Source: Streptomyces sp. DH37 (GTDB lineage Bacteria; Actinomycetota; Actinomycetes; Streptomycetales; Streptomycetaceae). From it: a DNA stretch of 33,450 nucleotides. The translations under genes and the position numbers were made by a program. Below the pieces are notes generated by a model. The model worked only from the letters and a program-made list of their open reading frames with translations. It had not been told where the DNA came from and did no database searches. The stretch lies in contig NZ_JARVKV010000072.1 in the NCBI RefSeq assembly GCF_029813835.1, positions 1-33,450 on the forward strand. Direction: 5' to 3'. Within the stretch, counting starts at the first letter, position 1; every line of letters starts with the position of its first letter. Positions 22,688-31,327 of the stretch are shown piece after piece.

Positions 22688-23710
22688 GTGGACCTGTTAC
22701 GGCACCTGAGGTACTTCCGGGCCGTCGCCGAGGAGTTGCACTTCGGGCGGGCGGCCGAACGGCTCGGCATGGCCCAGCCGCCGCTGAGCCGGAGCATCCG
22801 GGGGCTGGAGGAGGAACTCGGCGCGCAGCTGTTCGAGCGCTCCTCGCGCGGGGTACGGCTGACCGCCGCGGGCGAGGTGCTGCTGGCCGAGTCCGGGGAA
22901 CTGCTGGACCGGGCCGAGCGCGTGCGGGCCCTGGTCGCCCGCGCCGACCGGGGCGAGCACGGAACCCTGCGGATCGGCGTACCGCCGGAACTGCCCGGGC
23001 GCGTCTTGGCCCGCGTCCTGACCGCCTTCGCCGCCGAGGCCCCCGGCGTACAGGTGGAACCGCGGGAGCTGAGCACCGCCGAGCAGGTGAGGCTGCTGGC
23101 CGAGAAGGAGCTGGACGCCGGGCTCCTCCAGCACCCGGTGGAACTGGCCGGGCTGGTGAGCGAACCGGTCACCGGCCTGCCGCTGGGAGTCGTCCTGCCC
23201 CGCGGCTCCCCGCTCGCGGGGGCGGGCCCGCTGCCCCTGGCCGCGCTCGGCGGCAGTCCGCTGGTGATCTTCCCCCGGCAGGCGGCGCCGGGCCTGTACG
23301 ACGCCACCCTCAACGCCTGCCGCGCGCAGGGCTACCACCCGCCGCGGACCGTCCACGCCGGAAGCCCCGAGGTGGTGATGGGCCTGGTGATCGCCGGGCG
23401 CGGGGTCGCGCTCGCGCACGAGGCCGTGGCCCGCAAGGAGCCCCGCGTCCTGTGGCGCCCGCTCGACGCGGACGCCCTGGAGTGGCCCGTCTCCTTCGTC
23501 CGGCCCGCCGCCGCGCCCCACCCGGCCGCCCGCCGCCTGGCGGCCACCGCCACGGCGGTGCTGCGCGCCGAGGCGGGGGAGCGCTTCACCGGTCCCTCCG
23601 GTCCCGGCGGCCCGCCCGGGAGGCGGCCCGGTCCGGAGACGGCGGGACCGGACGGCGCGCCGCGTCCCTGGGACGTGGTCTACGCGGTGCGGCGGCCGGA
23701 CGGCGGCTGA
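22688..23710 (+). CDS. LysR-family transcriptional regulator
   Basis: 340 residues. The winged helix (LLRHLRYFRAVAEELHFGRA, MAQPPLSRSIRGLEEELGAQ, LFERSSRGVRLTAAGE) is followed by a type 2 periplasmic-binding domain (GTLRIGVPPELPGRVLARVL, VVLPRGSPLAGAG, VVMGLVIAGRGVALAHEAVA), placing it in the BenM/CatM-like or HcaR-like branch. The extra C-terminal Gly/Pro-rich 40 residues are not part of the fold. GTG 22688 starts the domain, has no ribosome binding site, and may be leaderless. It is divergent from the Tat hydrolase, its probable target. The 3' end overlaps the convergent serine hydrolase gene by 31 bp. Confidence 0.92.
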   Translation: MDLLRHLRYFRAVAEELHFGRAAERLGMAQPPLSRSIRGLEEELGAQLFERSSRGVRLTAAGEVLLAESGELLDRAERVRALVARADRGEHGTLRIGVPPELPGRVLARVLTAFAAEAPGVQVEPRELSTAEQVRLLAEKELDAGLLQHPVELAGLVSEPVTGLPLGVVLPRGSPLAGAGPLPLAALGGSPLVIFPRQAAPGLYDATLNACRAQGYHPPRTVHAGSPEVVMGLVIAGRGVALAHEAVARKEPRVLWRPLDADALEWPVSFVRPAAAPHPAARRLAATATAVLRAEAGERFTGPSGPGGPPGRRPGPETAGPDGAPRPWDVVYAVRRPDGG

Positions 23711-24603
23711 CCGCAGCAGCCGTGCAGCTCCTCCACCGCCGCCCGCCCCGCCGCGCCGATCGCCGCATCCAGGTCCGGGCGGCGCTGCCCGAGCCCCTCG
23801 GTCTCGGCGAGCACCGCGACCGCGTAACGGCCGCCCTCCGGAAGGGAGACGACGCCGATCTCGTTGCGGATGCCGGGCAGGGTGCCGGACTTGGCCGCGA
23901 CCGCGACCTCCTCGGGGAAGGCCGCCGCCAGCCGGTGCCAGCTCACCTGCCGCGCCATCAGCTCCCTGACCTCGGCGCACGCCTGCGGAGGGCCGGCGCG
24001 GCCGGTCCAGATCAGGGCGAGCAGCCGGGTCATGTCCCGGGCGGTGCCGCTGTTGGTGCGCCGCGGGTCCATGGTGGGCAGGGCCCGTATCCGTTCGGGG
24101 GAGAGGGTGGGGTAGACGGCGGCGAACTCGGCCGGGTCGGCGGCGCCCACGTCCGCCAGCACGCTCTCCAGCAGATCGCGGGGCGAGCCGGCGATCCGCG
24201 TGCCCTCCAGCCCCAGCTCCCGCACCAGCAGGCCCACGGTGTCCGCGCCCACCCGGCGGAACAGCACGTCGGCGGCGGTGTTGTCGCTGACCGAGAGGGC
24301 GAAGGCCGCCAGGTCGCGCAGGCTCATCTCCACGTCGTCCCGGCACCCGGCCGTCCCCGTCCCGCCCAGCCGGTCCGTCCGCCGCACCAGCACCCGCTCG
24401 GCCGGGTCCAGCTGGCCGTACGCCGCCTGCCGGGCGAACTCCAGCACCAGCGGCACCTTGACGACCGAGGCCAGCACCACCGGCTCGTCCGGCCGGACGC
24501 CCGTCTGCCGGTCGCAGTCCACGCAGCGCGCGTGCAGCCGCACCCGCGCGCCCAGCGCGCCGAACTCCCGCTCCGCGTCCCCGACGTCCCCGATGCCCCT
24601 CAC
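23680..24603 (-). CDS. Class A beta-lactamase-fold serine hydrolase, no signal peptide
   Basis: 307 residues. Catalytic Ser46-x-x-Lys49 (ASVVKVP), the Ser106-Asp107-Asn108 loop (SVSDNTA) and Lys238-Ser239-Gly240 (AAKSGTLPG) are all present and correctly spaced for class A enzymes. Two points argue against a classical beta-lactamase: there is no export signal (the protein begins RGIGDVGDAEREF), and the omega loop lacks the E166-x-x-x-N170 pattern, having PERIRALPTMDPR with Glu170 one place out of register. A cytoplasmic serine hydrolase of unknown substrate is the safer call. GTG 24603 has an AGGA site 7 nt upstream; longer starts add no conserved sequence. Confidence 0.85.
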   Translation of the reverse strand: MRGIGDVGDAEREFGALGARVRLHARCVDCDRQTGVRPDEPVVLASVVKVPLVLEFARQAAYGQLDPAERVLVRRTDRLGGTGTAGCRDDVEMSLRDLAAFALSVSDNTAADVLFRRVGADTVGLLVRELGLEGTRIAGSPRDLLESVLADVGAADPAEFAAVYPTLSPERIRALPTMDPRRTNSGTARDMTRLLALIWTGRAGPPQACAEVRELMARQVSWHRLAAAFPEEVAVAAKSGTLPGIRNEIGVVSLPEGGRYAVAVLAETEGLGQRRPDLDAAIGAAGRAAVEELHGCCGQPPSGRRTA

Positions 24604-24698
24604 CCGGCCATCCTGCCGCACCGGGGTCCGGTGCCCCGGCTCCCGGGGCAGGGCACCATGGGGGAGAGAGGCAGCCCCGACCACCGGATGAGGACGTC

Positions 24699-24887
24699 AT
24701 GCCCCTGCACTACCACCGGCACATCACGGTCGTCCCCGGGCTCGTCCGGCTCACCGTCGGCCGCCACGGCTGGTCGGTCTCCCTCGGCCCGCGCCGGGCG
24801 CACATCACCCTGGGCCGCGGGTACCGCGGCGTGACCGTGCGCCTCCCCGGCGGTCTCACCTGGCACCGCCGGGGGCGGGGGCGCTGA
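24699..24887 (+). CDS. Small DUF4236-like protein
   Basis: 62 residues, basic and rich in Gly, Arg and His. The central run PGLVRLTVGRHGWSVSLGPR and the following ITLGRGYRGVTVRLPG resemble the beta-strand pattern of DUF4236 (a G-P-G-V-R-L-N-V-S-x-x-G-x-S-x-S-x-G type), whose function is unknown. ATG 24699 has GAGGA 5 nt upstream, which supports translation. It diverges from the serine hydrolase across 95 bp, and its stop is 14 bp from that of the convergent acyl-CoA dehydrogenase. Confidence 0.7.
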   Translation: MPLHYHRHITVVPGLVRLTVGRHGWSVSLGPRRAHITLGRGYRGVTVRLPGGLTWHRRGRGR

Positions 24888-24901
24888 GCGCGGCGGCCCC
24901 G

Positions 24902-26116
<1,215 letters not shown>

Positions 26117-26132
26117 GGTCGCCGCCCGCCCC

Positions 26133-26603
26133 TCACGCCTTGGGGATGTCGAAGTAGCGGGTCAGGCCGGCGGCCAGGCCGACGTCGCCGGCCAGCCTCA
26201 GCCTGCGCGTCATGAACATCGTCACGGGGCTGGCGTTGCCGGAGACCAGCTTGAGGAACTCGGCGTCGCCCATGGTCAGCGTCACGTGCGGGTCGGCGTC
26301 GCCGCGGCCCTCGCGGACCGTGCACGTCCCGCCGGAGATGACGGTCTCGTGGACGACCTCGGTCTCCCCGGTGACCTTCCACCGGATCACGGCGTCCAGG
26401 GAGCCGGCGTTCTCGGGGCGGAACTGCCGCTCCATGCGCCGGAAGACCTCGCCGAGCACGCGCAGCCGCAGTTCGCCCCGCATGATCTCGGCGATCTCCC
26501 TGCCGGACAGGCCCTTGACGATCCGTGCGAACTCCTCGGGGGAGACGGCCGCGAAGTCGAGGGCGGCGAGGTCGGCCGGCTCGCGGCTGACGCCGTTGGT
26601 CAT
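26133..26603 (-). CDS. SCP2 sterol/lipid-binding domain protein
   Basis: 156 residues. Residues about 40-150 match the SCP2 sterol-transfer fold: RVLGEVFRRMERQFRPENAG, AVIRWKVTG, HVTLTMGDAEFLKLVSGNAS, and the RLRLAGDVGLAAGLTRYFDI C-terminus. Such proteins bind fatty acyl chains or sterols and often serve in lipid catabolic operons. The ATG at 26603 has GGAGG 7 nt upstream. First gene of the operon with the acyl-CoA dehydrogenase, and divergent from the TetR gene. Confidence 0.9.
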   Translation of the reverse strand: MTNGVSREPADLAALDFAAVSPEEFARIVKGLSGREIAEIMRGELRLRVLGEVFRRMERQFRPENAGSLDAVIRWKVTGETEVVHETVISGGTCTVREGRGDADPHVTLTMGDAEFLKLVSGNASPVTMFMTRRLRLAGDVGLAAGLTRYFDIPKA

Positions 26604-26622
26604 GGGGGCTCCTCCACTCTTC

Positions 26623-26655
26623 TTACTCTGGAGTAAATTTACCGGTGAGTAAGAT
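26623..26655. promoter_or_regulatory. Two tandem TetR-type operators and a leaderless promoter
   Basis: Perfect palindrome TTACTC-TG-GAGTAA at 26623-26636, followed 16 bp later by TTACCG-GT-GAGTAA at 26639-26652. A TAAGAT hexamer (26650-26655), a strong -10, overlaps the second copy and ends 6 nt before the TetR GTG start. The same doubled arrangement recurs at 29796-29825. Confidence 0.75.
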
Positions 26656-26661
26656 TACGTC

Positions 26662-27399
26662 GTGGTAGGTAGGCTGGCAAGGGTGAGTGACAAGCGCAGG
26701 CGAAGGGTGCCCCGGCAGATCCGGGAACAGCAGATCATCGACGTGGCGGTCCAGGTCTTCGCCCGGCGCGGGTACCACCCCGCCTCGGTGGACGAGATCG
26801 CCGAACTGGCGGGCATCTCCAAGCCGATGGTCTACCTCTACCTCGACTCCAAGGAGGGCCTGTTCCTCGCCTGCCTGCGCCGCGAGGCCGAGCGGCTGGT
26901 GGCGGCGTTTCAGGGCGCGGCGCGCGACGTCCGCACCCCGGAACTGCGCCTGTGGGCGGGGCTGTCGGCGTTCTTCGCCTTCGTGGCCGAGCACCGCGAC
27001 AGCTGGGTCGTGCTCCACCGCCAGGCGTCGCAGCTCAGCGAGACCATCACCGCCGAGGTCGCCCAGGCCCGCCGCGCGGTCATGGCCCAGGTGGCGGGCC
27101 TGGTCCGGGACGGGATCCGCGAGGCCCTCGGGCCGGTCCCGGTCGCCGACGAGGAGGCCGACTTCGTGGCGCACGCCCTGGTGGGCGCGGCGGACTCGCT
27201 CACCGACTGGATGGAGCGCCACCCCGGCGAGTCCCCCGAGCGGGTCACCCGGCGTCTGATGAACATGGTGTGGGTCGGCATGCGCAACGTGCTCGCCGGG
27301 GAGACCTGGACGCCGCCGGAGGGCGCCGGGACCCCGGGCCCCGGCTCCGGCGCGGCGCCCGAGGTCCGGACCGTCCCGGAGGCCCCGGCCCGGGGGTGA
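26662..27399 (+). CDS. TetR-family repressor of the acyl degradation cluster
   Basis: 245 residues. The N-terminal helix-turn-helix is clear: QIIDVAVQVFARRGYHPASV, DEIAELAGISKPMVYLYLDS, KEGLFLACLR. The rest is an all-helical ligand domain, with a variable Pro/Gly-rich tail. GTG 26662 is selected because a TAAGAT -10 ends 6 nt before it (leaderless transcript); GTG 26683 is a second option. It diverges from the SCP2/acyl-CoA dehydrogenase operon and ends 2 bp from the convergent hydratase gene. Two palindromes in its own promoter and two at 29796-29825 suggest that it represses itself, the SCP2 operon, the reductase operon and the thiolase gene, with acyl-CoA as the expected inducer (inference). 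Confidence 0.9.
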   Translation: MVGRLARVSDKRRRRVPRQIREQQIIDVAVQVFARRGYHPASVDEIAELAGISKPMVYLYLDSKEGLFLACLRREAERLVAAFQGAARDVRTPELRLWAGLSAFFAFVAEHRDSWVVLHRQASQLSETITAEVAQARRAVMAQVAGLVRDGIREALGPVPVADEEADFVAHALVGAADSLTDWMERHPGESPERVTRRLMNMVWVGMRNVLAGETWTPPEGAGTPGPGSGAAPEVRTVPEAPARG

Positions 27400-27401
27400 C
27401 C

Positions 27402-28439
27402 TCAGCCCGCCGGGGCCGAGACCTCGCCGCGCAGGTGCTCGCGCCCCCCGTCGCCGTCCCCGCACAGCCGGAAGTCCCACAGCGCGCCGGTCCTCCCGGC
27501 GGACGCGGCGGGTCCGGTGGCGCGGAAGCGCACCGTCGCGGGCAGCAGGACCGGCGCCCGGAAGGAGACCTCCACCCGGTAGGCGTCGGGCAGGTGCTCC
27601 TCCAGCGCGGCCAGGCAGCGGGCCTTGGTCCACATGCCGTGCGCGATGGCGCGCGGGAAGCCCAGCGGCCGCGCGGCGAGCGGGTGCAGGTGGATCGGGT
27701 TGCGGTCGCCGGAGACGGCGGCATAGGCGCGCCCCGCCGAGCCGGGCACCTCCCAGCGCTCGTCCAGCACCGGGCCGCCCGGGCCGCCCGGGCCGTCGGG
27801 GAGGCCGTTGCCGCCGGGGCCGCCGCCGGTTCCGCCGCCGGGCGCGTCCTGGGCGCGCGGCCCGGAGCCGGCCCCGCCGCGACCCCGGCACAGGTACGTG
27901 CTGACCGACCGCCACACCGTACGGGCGCCGTCGTCGGCCTCGGCCGCCACGTCGAAGGCGGTGCCCCTCGGATGCGGCCGGAGCCGCTCGGCCCACACCC
28001 GGTAGGTGAGCCGCTCCCCGGCCTCCAGGGGCCTGTGCCGCTCGATCCGGTTGGCGACGTGGACCAGCCCGAGCAGCGGCAGCGGGAAGTCCCTCCGCGT
28101 CATCAGCCACATCGCCGGCGGAAAGGCGACGACGTGGGGGTACGTGACGGGCAGCCGGGAGGCGTCGGCGAAACCGCACACCCCGGCGTAGCGGCGCAGC
28201 CGGCCGGGGTCGGCCGCGACGTCGCGCAGCACCAGCCGCCGGTCCGGCAGCGGACCGGTCCGCCCGCCGCCGGACCGGGGCAGCAGCGCGCGGGCGTACA
28301 GCCCGGCCGTGCCCGGCACGGACGCCAGCTCCCGCGTCTCCGGCCCCGCGCGGCCGGCGTTCCCTGCGTTCTCGGCGTTTCCCGTGTTCTCTGCGTTCTC
28401 TGCGTTCTCGGCGTTTCCCGGGTTCTTCACGCCCCTCAC
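27402..28439 (-). CDS. MaoC-like double hot-dog hydratase
   Basis: 345 residues. The C-terminal hot-dog domain holds the hydratase 2 motif (AVSGDRNPIHLHPLAARPLG, then FPRAIAHGMWTKARCL) of R-specific enoyl-CoA hydratases; the N-terminal half (VVAFPPAMWLMTRRDFPLP, GLVHVANRIERHRPLEAGER) is a second, degenerate hot-dog. A Gly/Pro-rich loop near residues 190-220 separates them. The start GTG at 28439 overlaps the stop of the upstream reductase (GTGA), indicating translational coupling. The first 25 residues are an Asn-Ala-Glu/Gly repeat encoded by 9-bp DNA repeats that is not part of the family. It would hydrate 2-enoyl-CoA. Confidence 0.88.
   Translation of the reverse strand: MRGVKNPGNAENAENAENTGNAENAGNAGRAGPETRELASVPGTAGLYARALLPRSGGGRTGPLPDRRLVLRDVAADPGRLRRYAGVCGFADASRLPVTYPHVVAFPPAMWLMTRRDFPLPLLGLVHVANRIERHRPLEAGERLTYRVWAERLRPHPRGTAFDVAAEADDGARTVWRSVSTYLCRGRGGAGSGPRAQDAPGGGTGGGPGGNGLPDGPGGPGGPVLDERWEVPGSAGRAYAAVSGDRNPIHLHPLAARPLGFPRAIAHGMWTKARCLAALEEHLPDAYRVEVSFRAPVLLPATVRFRATGPAASAGRTGALWDFRLCGDGDGGREHLRGEVSAPAG
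28356..28427. repeat. Short tandem repeats encoding an N-A-E-N tract
   Basis: About 70 bp of 9-bp TTCTCTGCG-like units, arranged partly in larger blocks, encode the low-complexity NAEN/GNA start of the hydratase. Composition is much poorer in GC than the surroundings. It is prone to slippage. Confidence 0.7.
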
Positions 28440-29785
28440 GCTCCCAGCAGGGACTGGCCGCACACCCGCAGCACCTGGCCGCTGACCCCGCCGCTGCCGG
28501 GCGAGGCGAGGTAGGCGACGGCCTCGGCCACGTCGACGGGCTGCCCGCCCTGCCTCATGCTGTTCATGCGGCGGCCGGCCTCCCTCACGAGCAGGGGCAC
28601 CGCCGCCGTCATCCTCGTCTCGATGAAGCCCGGGGCCACCGCGTTGACGGTGACGCCGCGTTCGGCCACGGCGGGCGCGAGGGCCTGGACCAGCCCGATC
28701 AGACCGGCCTTGCTCGCCGCGTAGTTGGTCTGCCCGACGTTGCCCGCGATGCCGCTGATGGAGGAGGTGCACACGATCCGGCCGCCCTCGCGCAGCACCG
28801 GGCCCCCCGGGTCGCCGGGAGCCAGCAGGCGGTCCGTCAGGCGCTCCACGGCGGTGAGGTTGACCGCGATCACGCAGTCCCACCGCGCGGCGTCCATCCG
28901 GCCCAGGGTCCTGTCGCGGGTGATGCCCGCGTTGTGCACCACGACGTCCACGCCGCCGTGGCGGGCGCGCAGGTGCTCCGCCAGGACGCCGTCGGCGCCG
29001 TCGGCGGTGATGTCCAGCTCCAGCGCGTCCCCGCCGATCCGCCCGGCCACCGCGCGCAGTTCGCCGCCCTGGCCGGGGACGTCCAGGCAGACCACCGTCG
29101 CCCCGTCCCGGGCCAGGGTGTCGGCCACCACCGCGCCGATGCCGCGCGCGGCGCCGGTGACCACGGCGACCTTCCCGTCCAGCGGGCGCTCCCAGTCGGC
29201 CGGGGCGGAGCCCGCGGGGACGGGCGCGGCGATCCGTACCACCTGCCCGGAGACGTAGGCCGAGCGGGCCGAGAGCGCGAAGCGCACCGTGGACTCCACC
29301 GCCTCCTCCGCGCCGGGCGCGACGAGCAGCAGGTGCGCGGTCGCCCCGCGCCGCAGCTCCTTGCCGACCGAGCGGACGAAGCCCTCCAGCGCCCGCTGGG
29401 CGACGGCCTCCCGCACCCCGCCGGCCAGTTCGGGCGGGGTGCCCACGACCACGACCCGGCCGCAGGGGGCCAGGGAGCGGATCCGCGGGTGGAAGAAGCC
29501 GTGCAGGGCGCGCAGCCCGCCGCTGTCGGCGACGCCGGTGGCGTCGAAGACCAGCGCGGCGGGGGATTCCCGGGAGCCGCCGGGGGCGCTCGGCAGCGAG
29601 GCCACCAGCGTGCGCAGCGACTCGGTCAGCCGGCCGCCGGGGGCGCCGTCCACGACCACCGGGCCGGACAGGACGGGACGGCCCGGGCGGTGGCGCTCCA
29701 GGACCTCCGGGCGCGGCAGGCCCAGGCGCCGGGCGAGGAGGGCGCCGGGGCCGGAGGACGTCAGTTTCTGGTAGCGATCCACCAT
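28436..29785 (-). CDS. High-molecular-weight FabG-like 3-oxoacyl reductase
   Basis: 449 residues, longer than ordinary FabG (about 250). The C-terminal 240 residues are a full SDR domain: VAVVTGAARGIGAVVADTLA (TGxxxGIG), VVHNAGITRD, and the S-Y-K triad in TSSISGIAG...NYAASKAGL. The N-terminal 200 residues form a flavodoxin-like domain as in FabG4-type enzymes, which use NAD(H) and act on acyl-CoA thioesters. ATG 29785 has AAGGAGA about 5 nt upstream. It is transcribed with the hydratase and divergently from the thiolase. Direction of the reaction (oxidation or reduction) is not determined by sequence. Confidence 0.92.
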   Translation of the reverse strand: MVDRYQKLTSSGPGALLARRLGLPRPEVLERHRPGRPVLSGPVVVDGAPGGRLTESLRTLVASLPSAPGGSRESPAALVFDATGVADSGGLRALHGFFHPRIRSLAPCGRVVVVGTPPELAGGVREAVAQRALEGFVRSVGKELRRGATAHLLLVAPGAEEAVESTVRFALSARSAYVSGQVVRIAAPVPAGSAPADWERPLDGKVAVVTGAARGIGAVVADTLARDGATVVCLDVPGQGGELRAVAGRIGGDALELDITADGADGVLAEHLRARHGGVDVVVHNAGITRDRTLGRMDAARWDCVIAVNLTAVERLTDRLLAPGDPGGPVLREGGRIVCTSSISGIAGNVGQTNYAASKAGLIGLVQALAPAVAERGVTVNAVAPGFIETRMTAAVPLLVREAGRRMNSMRQGGQPVDVAEAVAYLASPGSGGVSGQVLRVCGQSLLGA

Positions 29786-29795
29786 TGATTTCTCC

Positions 29796-29825
29796 TTACG
29801 CATGAGTAAGTTTACTCCGAAGTAA
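29796..29825. promoter_or_regulatory. Two tandem TetR-type operators between reductase and thiolase
   Basis: TTACGC-AT-GAGTAA at 29796-29809 and TTACTC-CG-AAGTAA at 29812-29825 sit 16 bp apart, the same spacing and motif as at 26623-26652. They fill the 74-bp gap between two divergent start codons, so one regulator could shut both transcription units. Confidence 0.75.
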
Positions 29826-29859
29826 GTAGAGGGGTTTCCTACCACGAGGAGGGGTGGCC

Positions 29860-31185
29860 ATGGCAACGGCCGTCCGCCGCGCAGCGATCGTCGGCAGCAA
29901 CCGCATCCCCTTCGCCCGGGCGGACGGGCCCTACGCCACCGCCTCCAACCAGGAGATGCTCTCCGCCGCGCTGGCCGGGCTGATCGAGCGTCACGGACTG
30001 GAGGGCGAACTGCTGGGGGAGTTCGCGGCGGGAGCGGTCCTCAAGCACAGCCGGGACTTCAACCTCGCCCGGGAGGTGGTGCTCGGCAGCGCGCTGGACC
30101 GCCGCACTCCCGCGTACGACGTCCAGCAGGCGTGCGGGACGGGCCTGGAGACCGTCGTCCTCGTCGCCAACAAGATCGCCCTGGGGCAGATCGAGTGCGG
30201 CGTCGCCGGCGGCGTGGACACCGCCAGCGACGCACCGCTGGGCGTCAACGACGATCTGCGGAAGCTGCTGCTGAGGGCCCGCCGCGCCCGCTCCCTGCCC
30301 CGGCGCCTGGGCGCCCTGGCCGGACTGCGCCCCCGGCACGCCGTCCCCGACATCCCCCGCAACGCGGAGCCGCGCACCGGGCTGTCGATGGGCGAGCACG
30401 CCGCCCGCACCGCCGCCGAGTGGGGCATCGCCCGCGCGGACCAGGACGCCCTGGCGGCGACCAGCCACCGGCGCCTGGCCGCCGCCTACGACCGGGGCTT
30501 CCTCGACGACCTGGTCGCCCCCTTCCGGGGCCTGGAACGCGACCAGAACCTGCGCCCGGACAGCACACCGGAGCGACTGGCCCGGCTGAGGCCGGTGTTC
30601 GGCGAGGGCGGTGCCGCGGCCGGCGCCACCATGACCGCGGGCAACTCCACCCCGCTGTCCGACGGCGCCTCCACCGTGCTGCTGGCGAGCGAGGAGTGGG
30701 CCGCCGAGCGCGGCCTGCCCGTCCTGGCCTACCTCACCCACTCCCGCACCGCCGCGGTCGACTTCGTCGACGGCCCCGACGGGCTGCTCATGGCACCGGT
30801 GCACGCCGTGCCGAAGCTGCTGGAGGCCGCCGGGCTGAAGCTCGGCGACCTCGACCTCTACGAGATCCACGAGGCGTTCGCCTCCCAGGTCCTGGCCACC
30901 CTCGCCGCCTGGGAGGACGAGGACTTCTGCGTGGACCGCCTGGGCCTCCCCGGCCCGCTGGGCACCGTCGACCGCGACCGGCTCAACGTCGCCGGCTCCT
31001 CCCTGGCCGCCGGGCACCCCTTCGCCGCCACCGGCGGCCGGATCGTCGGCACCCTCGCCAAGCTGCTCCACGAGAAGGCCGCCGAGCGCGGCGGACCCGC
31101 GGACGACGGCACGGTGACCGTACGCGGCCTGATATCGATCTGCGCCGCGGGCGGACAGGGCGTGACCGCCGTCCTCGAACGCTGA
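29860..31185 (+). CDS. Acetyl-CoA acyltransferase (thiolase)
   Basis: 441 residues, the thiolytic last step of beta-oxidation. The nucleophile is Cys92 (VQQACGTGLETV), followed by the TMTAGNSTPLSDGAS block, the IHEAFASQVL segment, AGHPFAATGGRIV with the catalytic His, and the ISICAAGGQG C-terminus with the second Cys. This set corresponds to the FadI/AcAT type. ATG 29860 has GAGGAGG 6 nt upstream; GTG 29854 is on top of that site. It reads toward the acyl-CoA synthetase 142 bp downstream. Confidence 0.95.
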   Translation: MATAVRRAAIVGSNRIPFARADGPYATASNQEMLSAALAGLIERHGLEGELLGEFAAGAVLKHSRDFNLAREVVLGSALDRRTPAYDVQQACGTGLETVVLVANKIALGQIECGVAGGVDTASDAPLGVNDDLRKLLLRARRARSLPRRLGALAGLRPRHAVPDIPRNAEPRTGLSMGEHAARTAAEWGIARADQDALAATSHRRLAAAYDRGFLDDLVAPFRGLERDQNLRPDSTPERLARLRPVFGEGGAAAGATMTAGNSTPLSDGASTVLLASEEWAAERGLPVLAYLTHSRTAAVDFVDGPDGLLMAPVHAVPKLLEAAGLKLGDLDLYEIHEAFASQVLATLAAWEDEDFCVDRLGLPGPLGTVDRDRLNVAGSSLAAGHPFAATGGRIVGTLAKLLHEKAAERGGPADDGTVTVRGLISICAAGGQGVTAVLER

Positions 31186-31327
31186 CCGCCGGGCCGTACG
31201 GACCACCGCCCCGTACGGGCCCGCCCGTCCGCGGACCCCGCTCCCCGAACCCCGCTCCGAACCGGAGCCGACCAACCCCCCCGCACCGGCCGGTGCAGTC
31301 CTCCCACGCCGCGAACAGGAGCCGACC

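Noticed and set aside
23680..24603. Calling the gene an antibiotic-resistance beta-lactamase
   Set aside because: No export signal, and the omega-loop pattern is not canonical, so resistance cannot be claimed from sequence.
31186..31327. Search for a TetR operator before the acyl-CoA synthetase
   Set aside because: No TTAC-N6-GTAA pattern is present in this interval.
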